A DNA stretch of 64,000 bases, from assembly GCA_003255065.1 (NCBI GenBank), contig QAOA01002976.1:272411-336410 (forward strand). Direction: 5' to 3'. Position 1 is the first letter of the stretch; every line of letters begins with the position of its first letter. A program made the position numbers and the translations under genes. Under the pieces are notes generated by a model, which was not told the origin of the DNA, did not search any database, and saw nothing but the letters and a program-made list of their open reading frames with translations. The stretch is from Cercis canadensis (Eukaryota > Streptophyta > Magnoliopsida > Fabales > Fabaceae). Positions 44,812-57,628 of this stretch are shown here, piece by piece.

Positions 44812-47126
44812 TGTCATAACGTATCCGAAGGTCGCTATAACACGCATAACTAAATAAAAAGAGATTTAGTTTCTAAAATAAAAACTCTAGAGTTATCACC
44901 AATTGTATTAAAACTTTGGGGAACAATTGGAAAACCCATTTAATTTCCAAAAAATATGTCTGCGAACCAGAGATGGTCCAGGAGTCGATTTATGTGTGAG
45001 AAATGTGTTAGGCACTCCACAACACCTGTCTGAAAGACGATTACCTGAAATTAATCATGCAAATTAAATTATGGCCAAATTGTATTTATTTTATCCATAA
45101 ATAAAAACAAAAGAAAAATTGGTGATTATTCAAAATAGGATTTGATTCATAACCCTCGAATGCCTACGTACCCTAATTAAGGATCAAAGTCTGCATAGTT
45201 CGCAATAAGTCAAAAGGATTTTTTATTTTTTATTTTTCGAAACTGAAATTAAAAGAGATTCAAAATTTTCAAATTAAAATTATGCTATACATGAATCTAA
45301 TTGCGTCCTAATCCTTTTACTTTGTTCCCACACTTCTTGGTTCCCAAAGTGGCGTTTATCCTTACCTCGGATAGATAGGAGAGCCACCCCTATGGGAGTA
45401 AGTTGCTCTTATCCCTACTTTGACAAGAAAGGGGTCTATAGATGCTATTCGCACAGATTTAACTAAATAAATACAAAATGCATAATATATGATTTTACTC
45501 CTAATCTATTTCCATTAAACTATTTAAACATAGAAAAAATAAATAAATAAATAAAATAACCTAACCCAAAAGAAATAAAGACTTAATCCAAATAGGTAAT
45601 AAAAAGATAAAATGTACATTGGCCTAGTCCATTGCCCAAAATAAATCAACAAACAAAACTATATTAGATCTTAGCCCATTTCGTGGGCCTGAAAACAAAA
45701 TGAAAAAAACAATCAAACAAGTTGGCCAAATACCCAATCAAACCAATCAGCAAAATAACCATACTAGAGCTAGCCCATTTCGTGGGCCTGGTTTAGTCTA
45801 GACAAGAAACCAACCTAGCACTATTACAATAGCAAATTAATGGCCTAAGAGATAAAATCAAAGGAAATTAGTTAAAACTAACTTCAAGTCCACGAAATTA
45901 GTAAACCAAATAAAATGAAACAAATTGGGCCATCAACCCAACACCAGCCATTAACCTACAACAAAATAAACATGGAAAATGCAAGAAACTAGTGGGTCAA
46001 ATTAGCACATAAAATTATTAAAGTAAGTCCATGAAATTGAGGTCTAAATGATATACGTATATACACTACAAACAAAAACAATAGAAGTAGCAAGTATCAC
46101 TTAAATCAAAAAGGAAAAAAATAATGATTTGAAACAAATGAACAAAAGAACAAAACGAAAAAGAAAAGAGACACCAAAGATGGAGGAGAGCAAAGGGATA
46201 AAACACAGGGGAGAAAAAGAGCTCCTCTTTTGGGTATAGAATTCAAGAAATTGGTCATAGTTTGGCTAAATGGTGTACCAAGGTAAGAATCTCTCTCTAT
46301 TTCATTTTTTTTGAAAAATTTATGTTTCTCTCTCTCTATTCGAATCTTTACTCAAGTGTTTCTCTCTCTAGAAAGGGAGTAAATTAGGTACCTCTGCTTT
46401 CAAGTCTCTATGCTCTATGCTTTATGTTTTGCTTTTCTCTCTCAAACTCTGTTGCTGCAAAACTAAGACAAAGTGGAACCAGAAATAACTACTGCTATAC
46501 CTCATCTTTATCTTATGGAAGTGACCCTCTCTTTTCGCATTGTGGTTGTTGGTTCATTTCTGTTGTTGTTCTCCCTGGAGTTTTTGCTAAAAGAACTTCA
46601 AGTGTTTCTCTCTATATCTCCTTATGCTCTCTGCGGTTCTCTCTCTCTCTATCCTGCTGTGTCTGGTTCCCTCTTTGTTGCTGGTCTTTCTTCCTTGGGT
46701 CTTTATTTCAGTTATCTCTCTCTCTCTCCTCTCTATTCTGCTCTTGCTTTTCTTTTATATCTCTACTACTCTTGCTTTTTTTTTTGTTACTGTTCTCTCT
46801 GTGTATTGTTGTGGCCCTTGCTTCTCTTTGTATTGTTGCCCTTATACTCACGTCTCCCTTTCTCTTTTTTGGTTTCCAACTACACTCCCATCTCTTACTT
46901 CCCTCACCCATGCACCCACGTTTCTTCCTCTAGTTCTATTTTTTTCTAAATCATTTCTCCCTTTCTCTATTTTGTTAACTCACGTCTTTCTCAACTTCCA
47001 TTTTATTATTAAAAAAAAAACTACCCATGCACATGAACCCGAACCCACTACGTCTCTCTCTTTCCACTAGCATGTTAGTTTATTTTTATTTTTATTTTTT
47101 TTATTGGATGAAAATGTGTGTCCATA
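44812..47126 (-). repeat. Long LTR of the same Ogre-like family, inverted (3' LTR of a minus-strand element)
   Basis: About 2.3 kb. Its low-coordinate end TGTCATAACG and high-coordinate end TGTCCATA are the mirror of 41350 and 38733. The part 44812-45500 pairs with 40660-41350 over most of its length. Pyrimidine-rich 46310-47070 gives long but meaningless open frames. Confidence 0.75.
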
Positions 47127-47150
47127 GTTTGCCCATCTTTACATGTTTCC
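47127..47150 (-). other. Candidate polypurine tract of the minus-strand Ogre-like element
   Basis: Minus strand GTAAAGATGGGCAAAC directly before the 3' LTR. A short inverted repeat (CATCTTTACATGT at about 47136 and ACATGTAAAGATAG at about 47200) lies beside it. Confidence 0.45.
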
Positions 47151-47267
47151 TATTAAAATGACGTGTGAAGCTCTCGCTTATCGCGTTTTTCGCATAGGGG
47201 ACATGTAAAGATAGAAAATATGTATTTCGTCCGGTATTCAAAGCAAATGTTGGAATATTAAAACAAA

Positions 47268-47945
47268 ATAACGTAAATTACAATGGCAAAAATATAATGA
47301 TAGGAAGGTGTAATTACGAGAAATCATAATGACATGAAATGTAATAGTGAAAAAATTAACGACACAAAATGTAATGACATGAAAATTAATAACATGAAAT
47401 GTAACAGCTGAGAAATCAATGACATAAAATATAATTGCGAAAAAATTAATAGCATAAAATATAATTACTAAAAAATTAAATGACATAAAATGTAACGACA
47501 GAAAAATTAATGACACAAAATGTAATGATAGAAGAATTAATGACATGAAATATAATTGCAAGAAAATTAATGACATAGAATATAATTACTGAAAAATTAA
47601 TGGCATGAAATGTATTGACAAAAAAAATTAATGGTATGAAATGTAATGGCAAAAAAATTAATTACATAGAATGTGATTACTGAAAAATCAATATCATAAA
47701 ATATAATGACATGAAAATTAATGGTATGAAATGTAATGACAAGAAAATTAATGACATAAAATGTGATTACTGAAAAATCAATGACATAAAATGTGATGGC
47801 AAAAAAATTAATTGCACAAAATATAATGGCGAGAAAATTAATGGCATGAAAGTATGAATGGGAAAGAAATTAATGACACGAAATGAAATAGCAGAAAAAT
47901 TAATGGCATGAAATGTAATGGTGAGAAAATTAATAGTTGAAAAGT
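47268..47945 (-). repeat. Minisatellite in the 3' untranslated part of the Ogre-like element
   Basis: About 22 imperfect copies of a 28-31 base unit of the type AATTAATGACATAAAATGTAATG. It gives an open frame on the minus strand (47238-47576), which is an effect of the repeat. Confidence 0.85.
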
Positions 47946-48928
47946 GTAAGAGATGTATCCCATGGCACTAAGATGAGTCATATTTGATCCTTTGCAATGA
48001 AAGTGATTCAATCAAAATTTACTCTTTCAAAAGTCGAATCGCTCATGCGTGTCTTTTCTTATTAGAAACTGAACTTCTGTCTTTGTAAGATAATTTCTCC
48101 TTATTCCTCAAATGATGAAATCATATTATAGGCTAAGATAAATCTTTCTGATTAACTCTTTTCCTCTTTTTCATTTCTCAACACCTTCTCAGGGTCTCTT
48201 TATTTTATTAAAGAAGACTCCTAACAGGTCTTGGGCCTTGCGTTGATTTAGAATATATCATTTGAAAATCTGAAAATCATGTCAATGTGACCTACTTTAA
48301 AGAAATAAATGGATATGTCATATAAACAATCCACTCACATTTTATTCAAAATCATAACTCAATAATTCATCATGGAGAATATGCATAACTGAAAGAAGTA
48401 AATTCAATGAATTAACCTATTTTATTTCAACCAAAAAAGAAAGTGTACAAACATCACAGGATTGAAAACTCAAAGAGATACCTATCAGAATAAAAATTTG
48501 GCCCAGTATGGGGTCTTGGTGAAATTGGACTTGCCCTACAAAGTAAATGCCTTCATATCCTCGAAGAGGAATCAAAGCCCACGTAGTTCGGGATGAAAGA
48601 TTCAAAAGTCACATAGAACAGACAATTTTGCCCCAGTTGTAGCTCTGTGATATCCAACTTTATTGATTCTCATATTGCCTTGGATCAGACTGAGACGTCG
48701 TTTATCCTTCTGATGTTGAAATGCAAAACTCTTGCTTTCTTATATGCTGAATTTCCTCCCTTATCTTAAACAACTCTTCTATTCTCTGTTCATTCTTTCA
48801 TTTTTGTACAAACATTCTTGCAGGCTCAAACTTGTATATAGATTGCCCTTTCAGGTTTTCAATTAAGTAAATTTAACTTGAATGTCCTAGCTTTTTCCTA
48901 GATTGCCTTTTTGGGTTTTTAATCTAGC

Positions 48929-48930
<2 letters not shown>
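47946..48930 (-). other. Ogre-like 3' untranslated region
   Basis: Non-coding, with phrases often seen after pol in this lineage: on the minus strand AACTACGTGGGCTTTGATTC with CGAGGATATGAAGGC, and TTGAAAACCTGAAAGGGCAA. Confidence 0.55.

Positions 48931-48983
<53 letters not shown>
48931..48983. repeat. T53 homopolymer
   Basis: 53 consecutive T (an A tract on the minus strand) right after the integrase stop of the Ogre-like element. The length may be affected by sequencing. Confidence 0.9.
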
Positions 48984-48986
<3 letters not shown>

Positions 48987-49812
48987 AGTAGTATCTTCTG
49001 ACTACATTAAAATTTATCTGCTTAGCCAGCTCTTGCCCTTTCATATCCGTGAAAATCAAAGCACCTCCGAAGAATGCTTGTTTAACAATGTATGGGCCTT
49101 GATGAGTTGAGGCCCACTTTCCTCGTGTATTTTCTTGATGAGGTAAGACTTTTCTCAATACTAGATCTCCCGATTAAAGCTCTCGAAGTCGAACATTTTT
49201 GTTGAATGCTCTGGCCATTCTTTGTTGATACAACTGTCCATGACAAATTGCAACTAATCTTTTATCCTCAATCGTATTCAGCTGTTTATATCTAACTCGT
49301 GCCCATTCTGACTCTTCTAAATCAGTTTCCATCAAGACTTGGAGAGAGGGAATCTCTACTTCTATAGGAGTAACAACTTTCATACTGTATACCAGAGAAT
49401 ATGGCGTTGCCCCAGTCGATGATCGAACCGCTATGCGGTAAGCATGCAAAGCATAGGGAAACATTTCATGCCAATCTTTGTAGGTCACAACCATATTTTC
49501 CACTATCTTCTTGATATTTTTGTTTGCGGCTTCTATTGCTCCATTCATCTGAGGCCTATATGGCGAAGAATTATGATACTTGATTGCAAATTGTTTGCAC
49601 AACTTTTGTATATCCACACCATTCAAATTCAAACTATTATCAGTGATAATTTTCTCCGTTGCCCATATCGAAAAATGATATTTGTTTTTAAAAATTTGGC
49701 CATTATCTTCTGAGTCACTTTTGCATAAGAAGCAGCTAGCCTCTACCCATTTTGTGAAGTAGTCGATTACCACCAGAATGAAATGGTGTCCATTGGATGC
49801 TTTCAGATTGAT
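48984..49812 (-). pseudogene. Tat/Ogre-like integrase (C-terminal two thirds)
   Basis: On the minus strand from 49812: INLKASNGHHFILVVIDYF then TKWVEA (first catalytic Asp in VIDYF), IITDNSLNLNG (second Asp), YRPQMNGAIEAANKNIKKI (Glu), WHEMFPYALHAYRIAVRSST, GATPYSLVYSMKVVTPIEVE, then GDLVLRKVLPHQENTRGKWA and QGPYIVKQAFFGGAL. All three residues of the DDE triad are present. Two frameshifts lie between the first and second Asp (about 49650-49730), and a TAA replaces a codon after RLREL (49174). The upstream part of the element is cut off by the LTR of element 2 at 49813. Confidence 0.85.
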
Positions 49813-49813
49813 T

Positions 49814-51249
49814 GGATGATAAACATATTTTTTATACAGTAGTTAACCCTCATATTTAGTCTTTTAAACCTCTTTTGGGCTGAATTGAGTGGGCTTGGGC
49901 CACATTTCATGAGTTTGAATCCAATTGGGCCTAAATGTAATTTTCAGCAATATTGGGCAGTTTATGCACTCCCTGTTTTTCAGCAATAACTTGAGTTCTA
50001 GACATCTAATAATCTTGAATCTTACCTTGTAGGAAATCTAAGAGAAAACTCTACACCTTTTATTCAGAGCCCTAAGTCTAATTCGGATGTCTAGCTAGTC
50101 ATATGCAGCCTGGAAGCCAGAGAAGAGATGTTGTCGTAAGATCCTGACCCACATGCAGTGTTTGGACTATAACTTGAGTTGTAGGTGTCGTATGGACTTG
50201 AAAATGGTCCCATTAGAAATCTAAGATGTAGATATTTAATTGTTATGAATACCAGTTCTTCAAATTATGTGTTTTTGATGGTCTGTCTAAGTTGGCTGAT
50301 GGTTCCAGAGACTTGTTGACACTTAAATAGGCCTAACTTCCTCATTACAAGTCCAATTGAGTCCAAACCATAGCCCAATGAAAGCTAAGACCCATGGGAA
50401 TAAGTGTGACCTAAGGGCAGTTTGGGTGTACATGTATTTTTGGAGGTTTATATGCTCAGAAAGAGGTAGCTGAAATTCATTAGGATATTTTATAAGATAT
50501 TTTGTAGAAAGTTTTTTCTTTTTGTTTTGTTTTCTTAGTCTTTAAGTTTTCTCTCTAAGTTCTTTGTAAACTTTGTTCCTCTTGTTGATGGAGGGCTAGT
50601 TACTCAAATCAATCCAGGTTTTAGTGTTCTGATTATTAATTCTAAGATTATGCTCTGATTGTCATTCATTTAGTAGTTAATCTACTTCTTTCCATCCTCT
50701 AAAATATTCTGTTTGAATTGCTTAAATTTGGATTTGAATTTTCATGTGTTGATTGCTAAATTGCATATGATAAAAGAAGAAATTAAAGGTTAATTAATAT
50801 TTCTAAGCTTTTGGACGGATTAATTACCTTGGTTGGATTCTGGACTTAGGTAAAACTTGATTTGAATGAGTGCTTAATTCATTTAGTTTTAGTTGATCCA
50901 AATTCTGGTTGCTTAACCAATGGACATCCATAGAGCATTCGGAGGCTTCTTAATGTGTTCTAAGGCCAAGAACTAGGTTAATAATTGAATGGATTCTTTG
51001 AAATTAAGGATAGATTAAAATTAGAATTACTTAGACTTGGATTGGTTGCTTTCCTTAAATCAGTTTACCACTTTTAATCAATTTCTGTTAATCACGTCTA
51101 CAAAACAAACCCCCCTGTTTATATGTTCTTTAATCTAATTCCCTAACTAGATTAATTCTTTGGTTTGACTTGTTGTTACCTTATGCTACAAGTAGCTTTG
51201 GTGAATCGTTTAGAAAATCACTAATTTGAAGAGCCTCGGCAGCTCATCA
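49814..51249 (+). repeat. Element 2, 5' LTR
   Basis: About 1,436 bases, the reverse-complement orientation of the element 1 LTRs, ending CCTCGGCAGCTCATCA. The first bases (GGATGATAAACAT) have diverged from TGATGAACAC. Confidence 0.85.
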
Positions 51250-51254
51250 AATTT

Positions 51255-51273
51255 TGGCACCGTTGCCAGAGAT
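51255..51273 (+). promoter_or_regulatory. Element 2 primer binding site
   Basis: TGGCACCGTTGCCAGAGAT matches the complement of the plant tRNA-Asp 3' end (TGGCGCCGTTGCCGGGG) with few changes. Confidence 0.85.
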
Positions 51274-51953
51274 TATTCTAGTTTTGAATCAATCTAATTA
51301 GTAGTATAACTGACTTTTAATTTGTTCATACAACCCTCCATTAGTCCCCTGATTCACCATGCCAGTTGTTGTGTTTTTGTGGTTTTAGGTCACTTTTTGC
51401 CAATTTACACTAACCAGTCCAGGTTTTTAAGCTTTAATTGCCCTGAACTTGGTCAGTTGAAGGGGACTGCTAATGTTAGTTGATACTTTTAAGTCCCCTA
51501 TGTGAATTCTGGTGATTTGAATCATTTCCCCCTTGTTTTCCCTTCATTTTGGCTTGAATTAGTGATTTTCGAGTGTACTGTTCCATCCAAATTTTTGTGC
51601 TCCGATTAACCTGAAACTTGGTCAGTTGAAGGAAAACGGGCCAACAATCAATATTCATTACTAATGCCATGAGGTCTTCATTTTTAAGCCAAATTCCACT
51701 GTTTTGACCCTATTTTTCATTTTTTAAAGATTTTTTATTTGATTTTTAAGTTCCATTTTCATCCACCTTTCATTCTGTGGTGGTCTCAAAAATTTTTAAA
51801 ATGTTTAGATACCTTTTCTAATGTTATTTTGGTGTATTTTTGCCTTTGTTTTGTGCTTTTGGTGTGTTTCTATTTTAGTCAAATTCTATCCTTTTTGTGT
51901 GTTTTTATGTATTGTTGTGTGTTTAGGCATTCAACCACTGATATGCATGGTGT
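51274..51953 (+). other. Element 2 5' leader
   Basis: Non-coding, T-rich, similar to the leader of element 1. Runs to the Gag ATG. Confidence 0.65.
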
Positions 51954-53075
51954 ATGACTAGGTCTTCTCATTTTGAATTACTTGAAGTTGACCTTGAAAT
52001 AGAGAGAACCTTACATACACTTGCTAGAGCACATAAAGCAACTGATAATATAGATCCGACCATGGCTGACAATATGCCTCCTATTGTTATTCTTGTTGTT
52101 GATCCTGCTGATAATGCTAATAGAGCTGATAATGCTAACAGGGCTGGAAATAATAACAATATGCAAGCTAGAGATAGAACTCTTAAGGAATTGGCTACCT
52201 CTGATGTTGCTTATCAACCTTTAGGGATTCAATATCTTGAACTTGATACTGCTTTTGAATTAAAATCTGGATTGATACACTTGCTGCCAAAGTTTTATGG
52301 TCTTGCAGGTGAAGATCCTCATAAACATCTAAAGGAATTCCATGTGGTTTGTTCCACAATGAGGCCACAAAGAATCTTTGAAGAGCATATCAAGTTGAGA
52401 GCATTCCCTTTCTCCGTTGTTGATGCAGCTAAGAATTGGCTTTTTTACTTGTCGCAAGGTTCAGTGAGAAATTGGAGTGACATAAAGAAGCTGTTCTTGG
52501 TGAAGTTCTTCCTTGCATCAAGGACTACCGCAATTCGAAAAGACATTTGTGGCATAAGGCAACTGCCAGGGGAGACACTGCATGAATATTGGGAGAGGTT
52601 TACGAAGTTATGCTTAAGCTGTCTTCATCAAATAAGTGATCAGCTTTTGATACAATACTTCTATGAGGGCTTGTCACCTCCGGACAGGAGTAACATTGAT
52701 TCTGCTAGTGGAGGAGCATTAGTAGATAAAACACCAACTGCTACCAGAGATTTGATTTCCAATATGGTTGAAAATTCCCAGTAGTTTGGTGTTAGGATGA
52801 TTCCTTCCATTAGGGGAGTCAATGAAGTTGTTGTATCACTTGTTGACCAACAAAGAATGGAGCATAGACTTGATGAGTTGACCTCCTTAGTGAGACAGTT
52901 GGCATTGGGACAACAAGTACCTACACTTCAACCTGCAAGCTTGTGTGGCATTTGCTCTTGTCTATCTCATCCCACAGATGCATGCCCTACACTTCAAGAT
53001 GGTGATTCTGGATTTCAAGATCCCTCTGTAGCTACAGTAGGTGTTTTTCCTAGTAGACCCCAATACCAACCATAG
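51954..53075 (+). pseudogene. Element 2 Gag with zinc knuckle
   Basis: ATG 51954 (MTRSSHFELLEVDLEIERTL), 276 codons open to TAG 52782-52784. It carries the same Gag motifs as element 1 without the frameshift: FELKSGLIHLLPKFYGLAGE, LFYLSQGSVRNWSDIKKLF, LPGETLHEYWERFTKLC, QYFYEGLSPPDRSNIDSASG. The TAG stands where element 1 has Gln (ENSQQFGVR). The frame then continues (52797-53075) through the CCHC knuckle CGICSCLSHPTDAC and ends at another TAG. The product would be the capsid/nucleocapsid precursor. Confidence 0.85.
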
Positions 53076-54603
53076 CAGCAACCTAGATATGATCCATACT
53101 CCAACACTTATAACCCTGGTTGGAGAGATCATCTAAATTTCAAATATGGCAATGCTGCAGCACCACAACAACAATCATCCTAACAACAGCCACAGCAGTA
53201 GTATAGGTAACCATTCCAACAACAGAACCAATTTCAACCCGTTAGGCAGAGCCAGTTTCAACCAACTAGGTCACCATTCTAGCAGCAGCCAGCCAGCCCG
53301 TCAACATCCAAATCTGAGCCTTCATTGGAAGATTTGGTGAAGCAGATGGCCATTATCAACATTCAGTTCCAGCAAAGGGCAGAGTCCATCATGCAAAATT
53401 TGGAAACCCAGATTGGACAATTGGCATCTTCAGTAAGTTAGTTGCAGTCCTAGGGTTCTGGCAAACTTCATTCACAGACAATTCCCAATCCAAATGGGAA
53501 GAATGTGAGTACTATCACGCTGAGGTCTGGAAAAACATTGCAAGTCCCAGCCGAGCCTAAACCTGCAAGCGAGCCCCAACCGACAGAGAAAGCAGTTTCT
53601 AAGCCAATCACCCTTGCACCTTAGAGCAAGACGCCTGTAGTAGCTCTTTCCTTTCCACAAAGAGCCACTCAGTCCAAGAAGAGAGATGAGGCTGAGAAGG
53701 ATAGAGAGCTTCTGGAGACTTTCAAGAAAGTGGAAGTTAACATTCAATTGCTGGATGCTATCAAGCAAATTCCTAAATATGTCAAATTTCTTAAGGAATT
53801 ATTCACCCAGAGGAGGCGACTGAAGGGTAATGAGAGAATCAACATGAGTCAAAACATCTCAACCTTTATTCAGCCTCTGCCTTAGAAATGCAAGGATCCA
53901 GGAACTTTCACAATTCCATGTGTTATAGGCAATTCCAAGTTTGAGCATGTCATGCTAGATCTAGGTGCTTCTATAAATGTCATGCCTATGTCTGTTTTTA
54001 GTTCCCTCAGGCTTGGACCCTTGAGTGCCACAGGAGTTGTGATTCAGTTAGCTAACAGGAGTAGTGCATATCCAGTTGGATTGATTGAAGATGTGTTGAT
54101 CAGAGTTGATGAGCTGATCTTCCCTACCGATTTTTACATTCTGGAGATGGAGGGACAGTTACAATCCAGCAAGGCTCCACTCATTCTGGGGAGACCATTC
54201 CTCAAGACCGCACGAACCAAGATCGATGTGTATGCGGGAACTCTATCCATGGAGTTTGGAGATTCTGTTCTGCAGTTTAATATTTTTGATGCTATGAAGC
54301 ATCCCATGGATGAGCATTCTATTTTTCATATTGATGTGATTTATGATTTGGTTGAGGATGTCTACCATCATTTGTGTGCTGATTTACCTGATTTGGCTAG
54401 TTTTGATGATTCTGTTCAATGTCACTCTTATACTAATGGTGAAGGTGATTATGGCTGTGCTGTTTGTGCTGAGATCTTCGCCTTCTTAAGTGATGATGAG
54501 TCTGGTTCCCCAGAGCCTACAGTAGCCATTGATTATGAGGAGATTCATTCTGCAGAGATTGGAGTGCAACCACCTAGATTACTATCCTCTGTTGTACAAC
54601 CAC
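53076..54603 (+). pseudogene. Element 2 Gln-rich linker, aspartic protease and Cys-rich module
   Basis: A Gln/Asn-rich linker with several stops (53076-53300) is followed by PSLEDLVKQMA and TITLRSGKTLQVPAEPK, and then by the protease. The protease is open from 53952: MLDLGASINVMPMSVFSSL (active Asp), VIQLANRSSAYPVGLIEDVL, APLILGRPFLKTARTKIDVY. Behind it is one Cys-rich module (VYHHLCADLPDLASFDDSVQ, CAVCAEIFAFL) with its first Cys pair degenerate. A TAG at about 53884 replaces Gln before KCKDPGTF. The frame ends in the LTR of the nested element. Confidence 0.8.
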
Positions 54604-56060
54604 TGATTGGTGTTGTCGCTTAACCAATTAAATTAAACCGAATCCCCTAATTAGAATGCAATAGAGGGCATAATCCGGGTTTGTCTCACAAGGAATGCAA
54701 TGTGTAATCAATAATTTCAAGTTAAAAATATGGGATTTTTGAAACAAGATTATAATAGTAAATTGCAGAATTAAAGAAAGATTAATGTAGTTGATTAAAG
54801 GAGTAACCTAGCTAGACATCCATCAAAAACCGGTTTGATTCATCCTAGATTAACATGAGTAATTAAGTCTTAATGTAGCAATGCTAATTGAGTTTAATCA
54901 TAACCGAAATCTCTAATAGTGACTAATTATTCCTACTAAGTTATCACTTAGAATTTGATTAACCACATACAATCACTAATCTTGTAATCACAAAGATTAA
55001 GCAATTAGTGATTAATCTAAAAACTGAACATCAATTAACATACCATAGCTTCTTTGAATTCTAACCACAGATTAAAGATTGATCAATCTAAATTCTATTT
55101 CTTACTTCAATATCCATATAAATCACAAAGATCTCCATGAATTCATACAAAGATTAAAGCAAGGTAGAAATTCAAAGAAGAAGAAATTGCATTAAGTTTA
55201 ATCCAATTAAGAACATAATCTCAAAATCAAAACCGAATTTAATCAGGAGTCTAACTTGGTTACAAGGATTCTACTCCTCCATGATCATGAAATCCAAGCT
55301 CCAATGGAGAAGTGCAGTCATAAATCAAAGAGCTCCAAACTTTTCAAGAGAGAAAACAAAAGCTGCCTAATCTAGCAATTCCTCACTCGTCTGCCTCCTT
55401 TCTCTGCTTATAACTTCCTAACTTTCATGCACACCTAATTTACCCTTAACTTACTTTAAACCTCTGGACCTCAGATTCAAATGGGCTCTGGTTTGGGTCT
55501 AATTGGGCCTAAATTGAGGAAGTTAAGCCCATTTAAGTCCATCTAAGTCCATATAGGTCTCTGGACTAATCATCCATTTTCTACAGGCAATAAGACCATC
55601 TTAAATTCATAATTTGTTGAACCGGCCTTCATAACAATTGAAGCCCTGCGCCTTAGCTTTCCAATGGGGACTGGTTTCAAGTCCATACGACATGTACAAC
55701 ACAAGTTATGATCCAAACACTGCATGTGGGTTAGGATCCAGCGGCAGCAATTCTACTCTGACTTCCGGGTTAAATTTGACCCACTGAACGTCTAAATTGA
55801 CCTTGGAGGTATGAATGAAAGTTGTAGATAATCCTCTAAGCTTTCCTACAAGGTAAGAATCAAAATTTTTAGACATTCAGAACTAAAGATATAACTGAAA
55901 TACAGAATAGTGTCAAAACCCTAATAATGCTGAAAAATACACTTAAGTCCGATTTGAACCTAATTAATGAAATATAACCCAAGCCCAATCAAATAAGCCC
56001 AAAATAGGATTATGAGGTTAAAAATGAGGATTAATTAATATATAAAAATAATGTTCATCA
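54604..56060 (-). repeat. Nested element, 3' LTR (complete, 1,457 bases)
   Basis: Complete copy. Partly similar to the LTR of elements 1 and 2 (for example near 55720-55760), so the families are related. Confidence 0.9.
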
Positions 56061-56077
56061 AATCCCCCCACACTTAT
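56061..56077 (-). other. Nested element polypurine tract
   Basis: Minus strand TAAGTGTGGGGGGATT directly before the 3' LTR. Confidence 0.75.
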
Positions 56078-57628
56078 CCTTTGCACGTCCAGGGCAAACT
56101 AGAGTTAAAACTAGAAAAAAAAAAAGGAAAACAACTAAGACAACTAAGAGATCATTTCTCAACAACAACTTTCAAGAATGCAAAAGTTAAGTGAGCAAGA
56201 AGAACAATCAATAATTTAAAAGAATCAAAACAATCATGAATCTATTTCTTGCACTTTCAATCAACAAGCATGGTGAATTCAAATGAAGTGAAGAACTAAG
56301 AAAGATAGAACCTCACACAAGATATATTCTCAATCTCTCAAGTGTTTAAGGGGGGTATTGTTTCACTCAAATCACATCATGACAATTTGTACTACCATAA
56401 GCTTGCTTATTTTCTAATCTCCACTACTTTAAACACATGCATGCACAAATTAGAAGGACTTTATTTAAGGATGTAATAGGGCCAAGGACCAAGGGAAAAG
56501 AATGAATGAAATATGGATATGGCAAATTAAAACCAAAGAGAGCATGAGAACATTGGGAATGATGAGTCAAAACCAACAATAAGCACAAAAATACACCCAA
56601 AAGCTCTATGCAATTTTCTTTACAGACTTCTTCCTCATTGAAAGGCAAACCACTACTTTTATTCTCTTTTTCTTTGTATTTTCTTTTTCTGATTTTTTTT
56701 TTTAAACAGAATTTTCTTTTCTTTTTCTTTTGGCTAATATTTCTTTGTCTTTACATTTCATATAGTCACTTTCCTTCAAATTTCATAAATTCTCCCCCCA
56801 CACTTAGAACTTTGTCCGTCACGGACAAATAGAATTCATCAATTGATCAACCAATGCTTTCATACTCCCTAAGGTAGATAGAAACATGGTTTTACAAAAC
56901 TTGCAATGAGCTAAATGAAAAAGAATGGAAAAAATAGGCTCAAGGGGGAAATCAAAGGAAATGATGTTAGGAAGGCTATTTGGCTATCTAGCTAGAAAGA
57001 AGAAAAGATGACCTTCATCACATTCATGCATGCAAATGACAATGTAGTCTCAAAAAGAAGCAAAGCAAGTTCTAGAGCAACAAACATCATGAGCACAATC
57101 CACACAAGAAAGGAATATAGAATGACAATAGGTTCAAAAACTCACTAAGTATGCTCCATCAAACTTAATCCATCACATCAAATTTCATCACCAAATTAGC
57201 TAACTAAAAGATGCAAGAATCTATTCAACTATGCTAGAAACTTCAAAATGACAATTGCTTCAAGCTCACAAATTCTACAATTCTCAAACTGCTATGGAAA
57301 ATGCAAAAAGGAAAGGTGGAAAGATGAGTAGAATGAGAGTAAAGCAAAACAGCAAAACAGAATGGAAAACAACTAGGAAAAAGGTGGGACAGCGAATCAA
57401 GAAAGGATATCGAACCAGAATTCTGCACAGAAGCTCAAGAAGAAGCGTGAACAGAATCTGGAACATGTTGAACCACACCAAAACAGCAAACAGAAAAGGA
57501 AGAATAACAGAAAACACAAAACAGACACATAAAATAGAACCAACAAACAGAATTAAAAAATATCAATGGAACAAAACTAAACAACAAGAACAGAAAATTA
57601 ACATAATCCGAAAGAACTCCCCTGAAGC
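56078..57628 (-). other. Nested element 3' untranslated region
   Basis: Non-coding. Shares blocks with 13851-15400 of element 1. The AAACAGAAT-type purine tract at 57340-57600 produces a plus-strand open frame (57255-57764) without known motifs. Confidence 0.55.

Noticed and set aside
46424..47070. Open frames of 148-169 codons rich in Leu, Ser and Phe
   Set aside because: They lie in a CT-rich part of an LTR; several frames are open at once and no conserved motif exists, so they are composition artefacts.
47238..47576. 112-codon minus-strand frame
   Set aside because: Translation of the minisatellite; periodic residues follow the repeat period.
49444..49713. Plus-strand 89-codon frame
   Set aside because: Antisense to the Ogre-like integrase.
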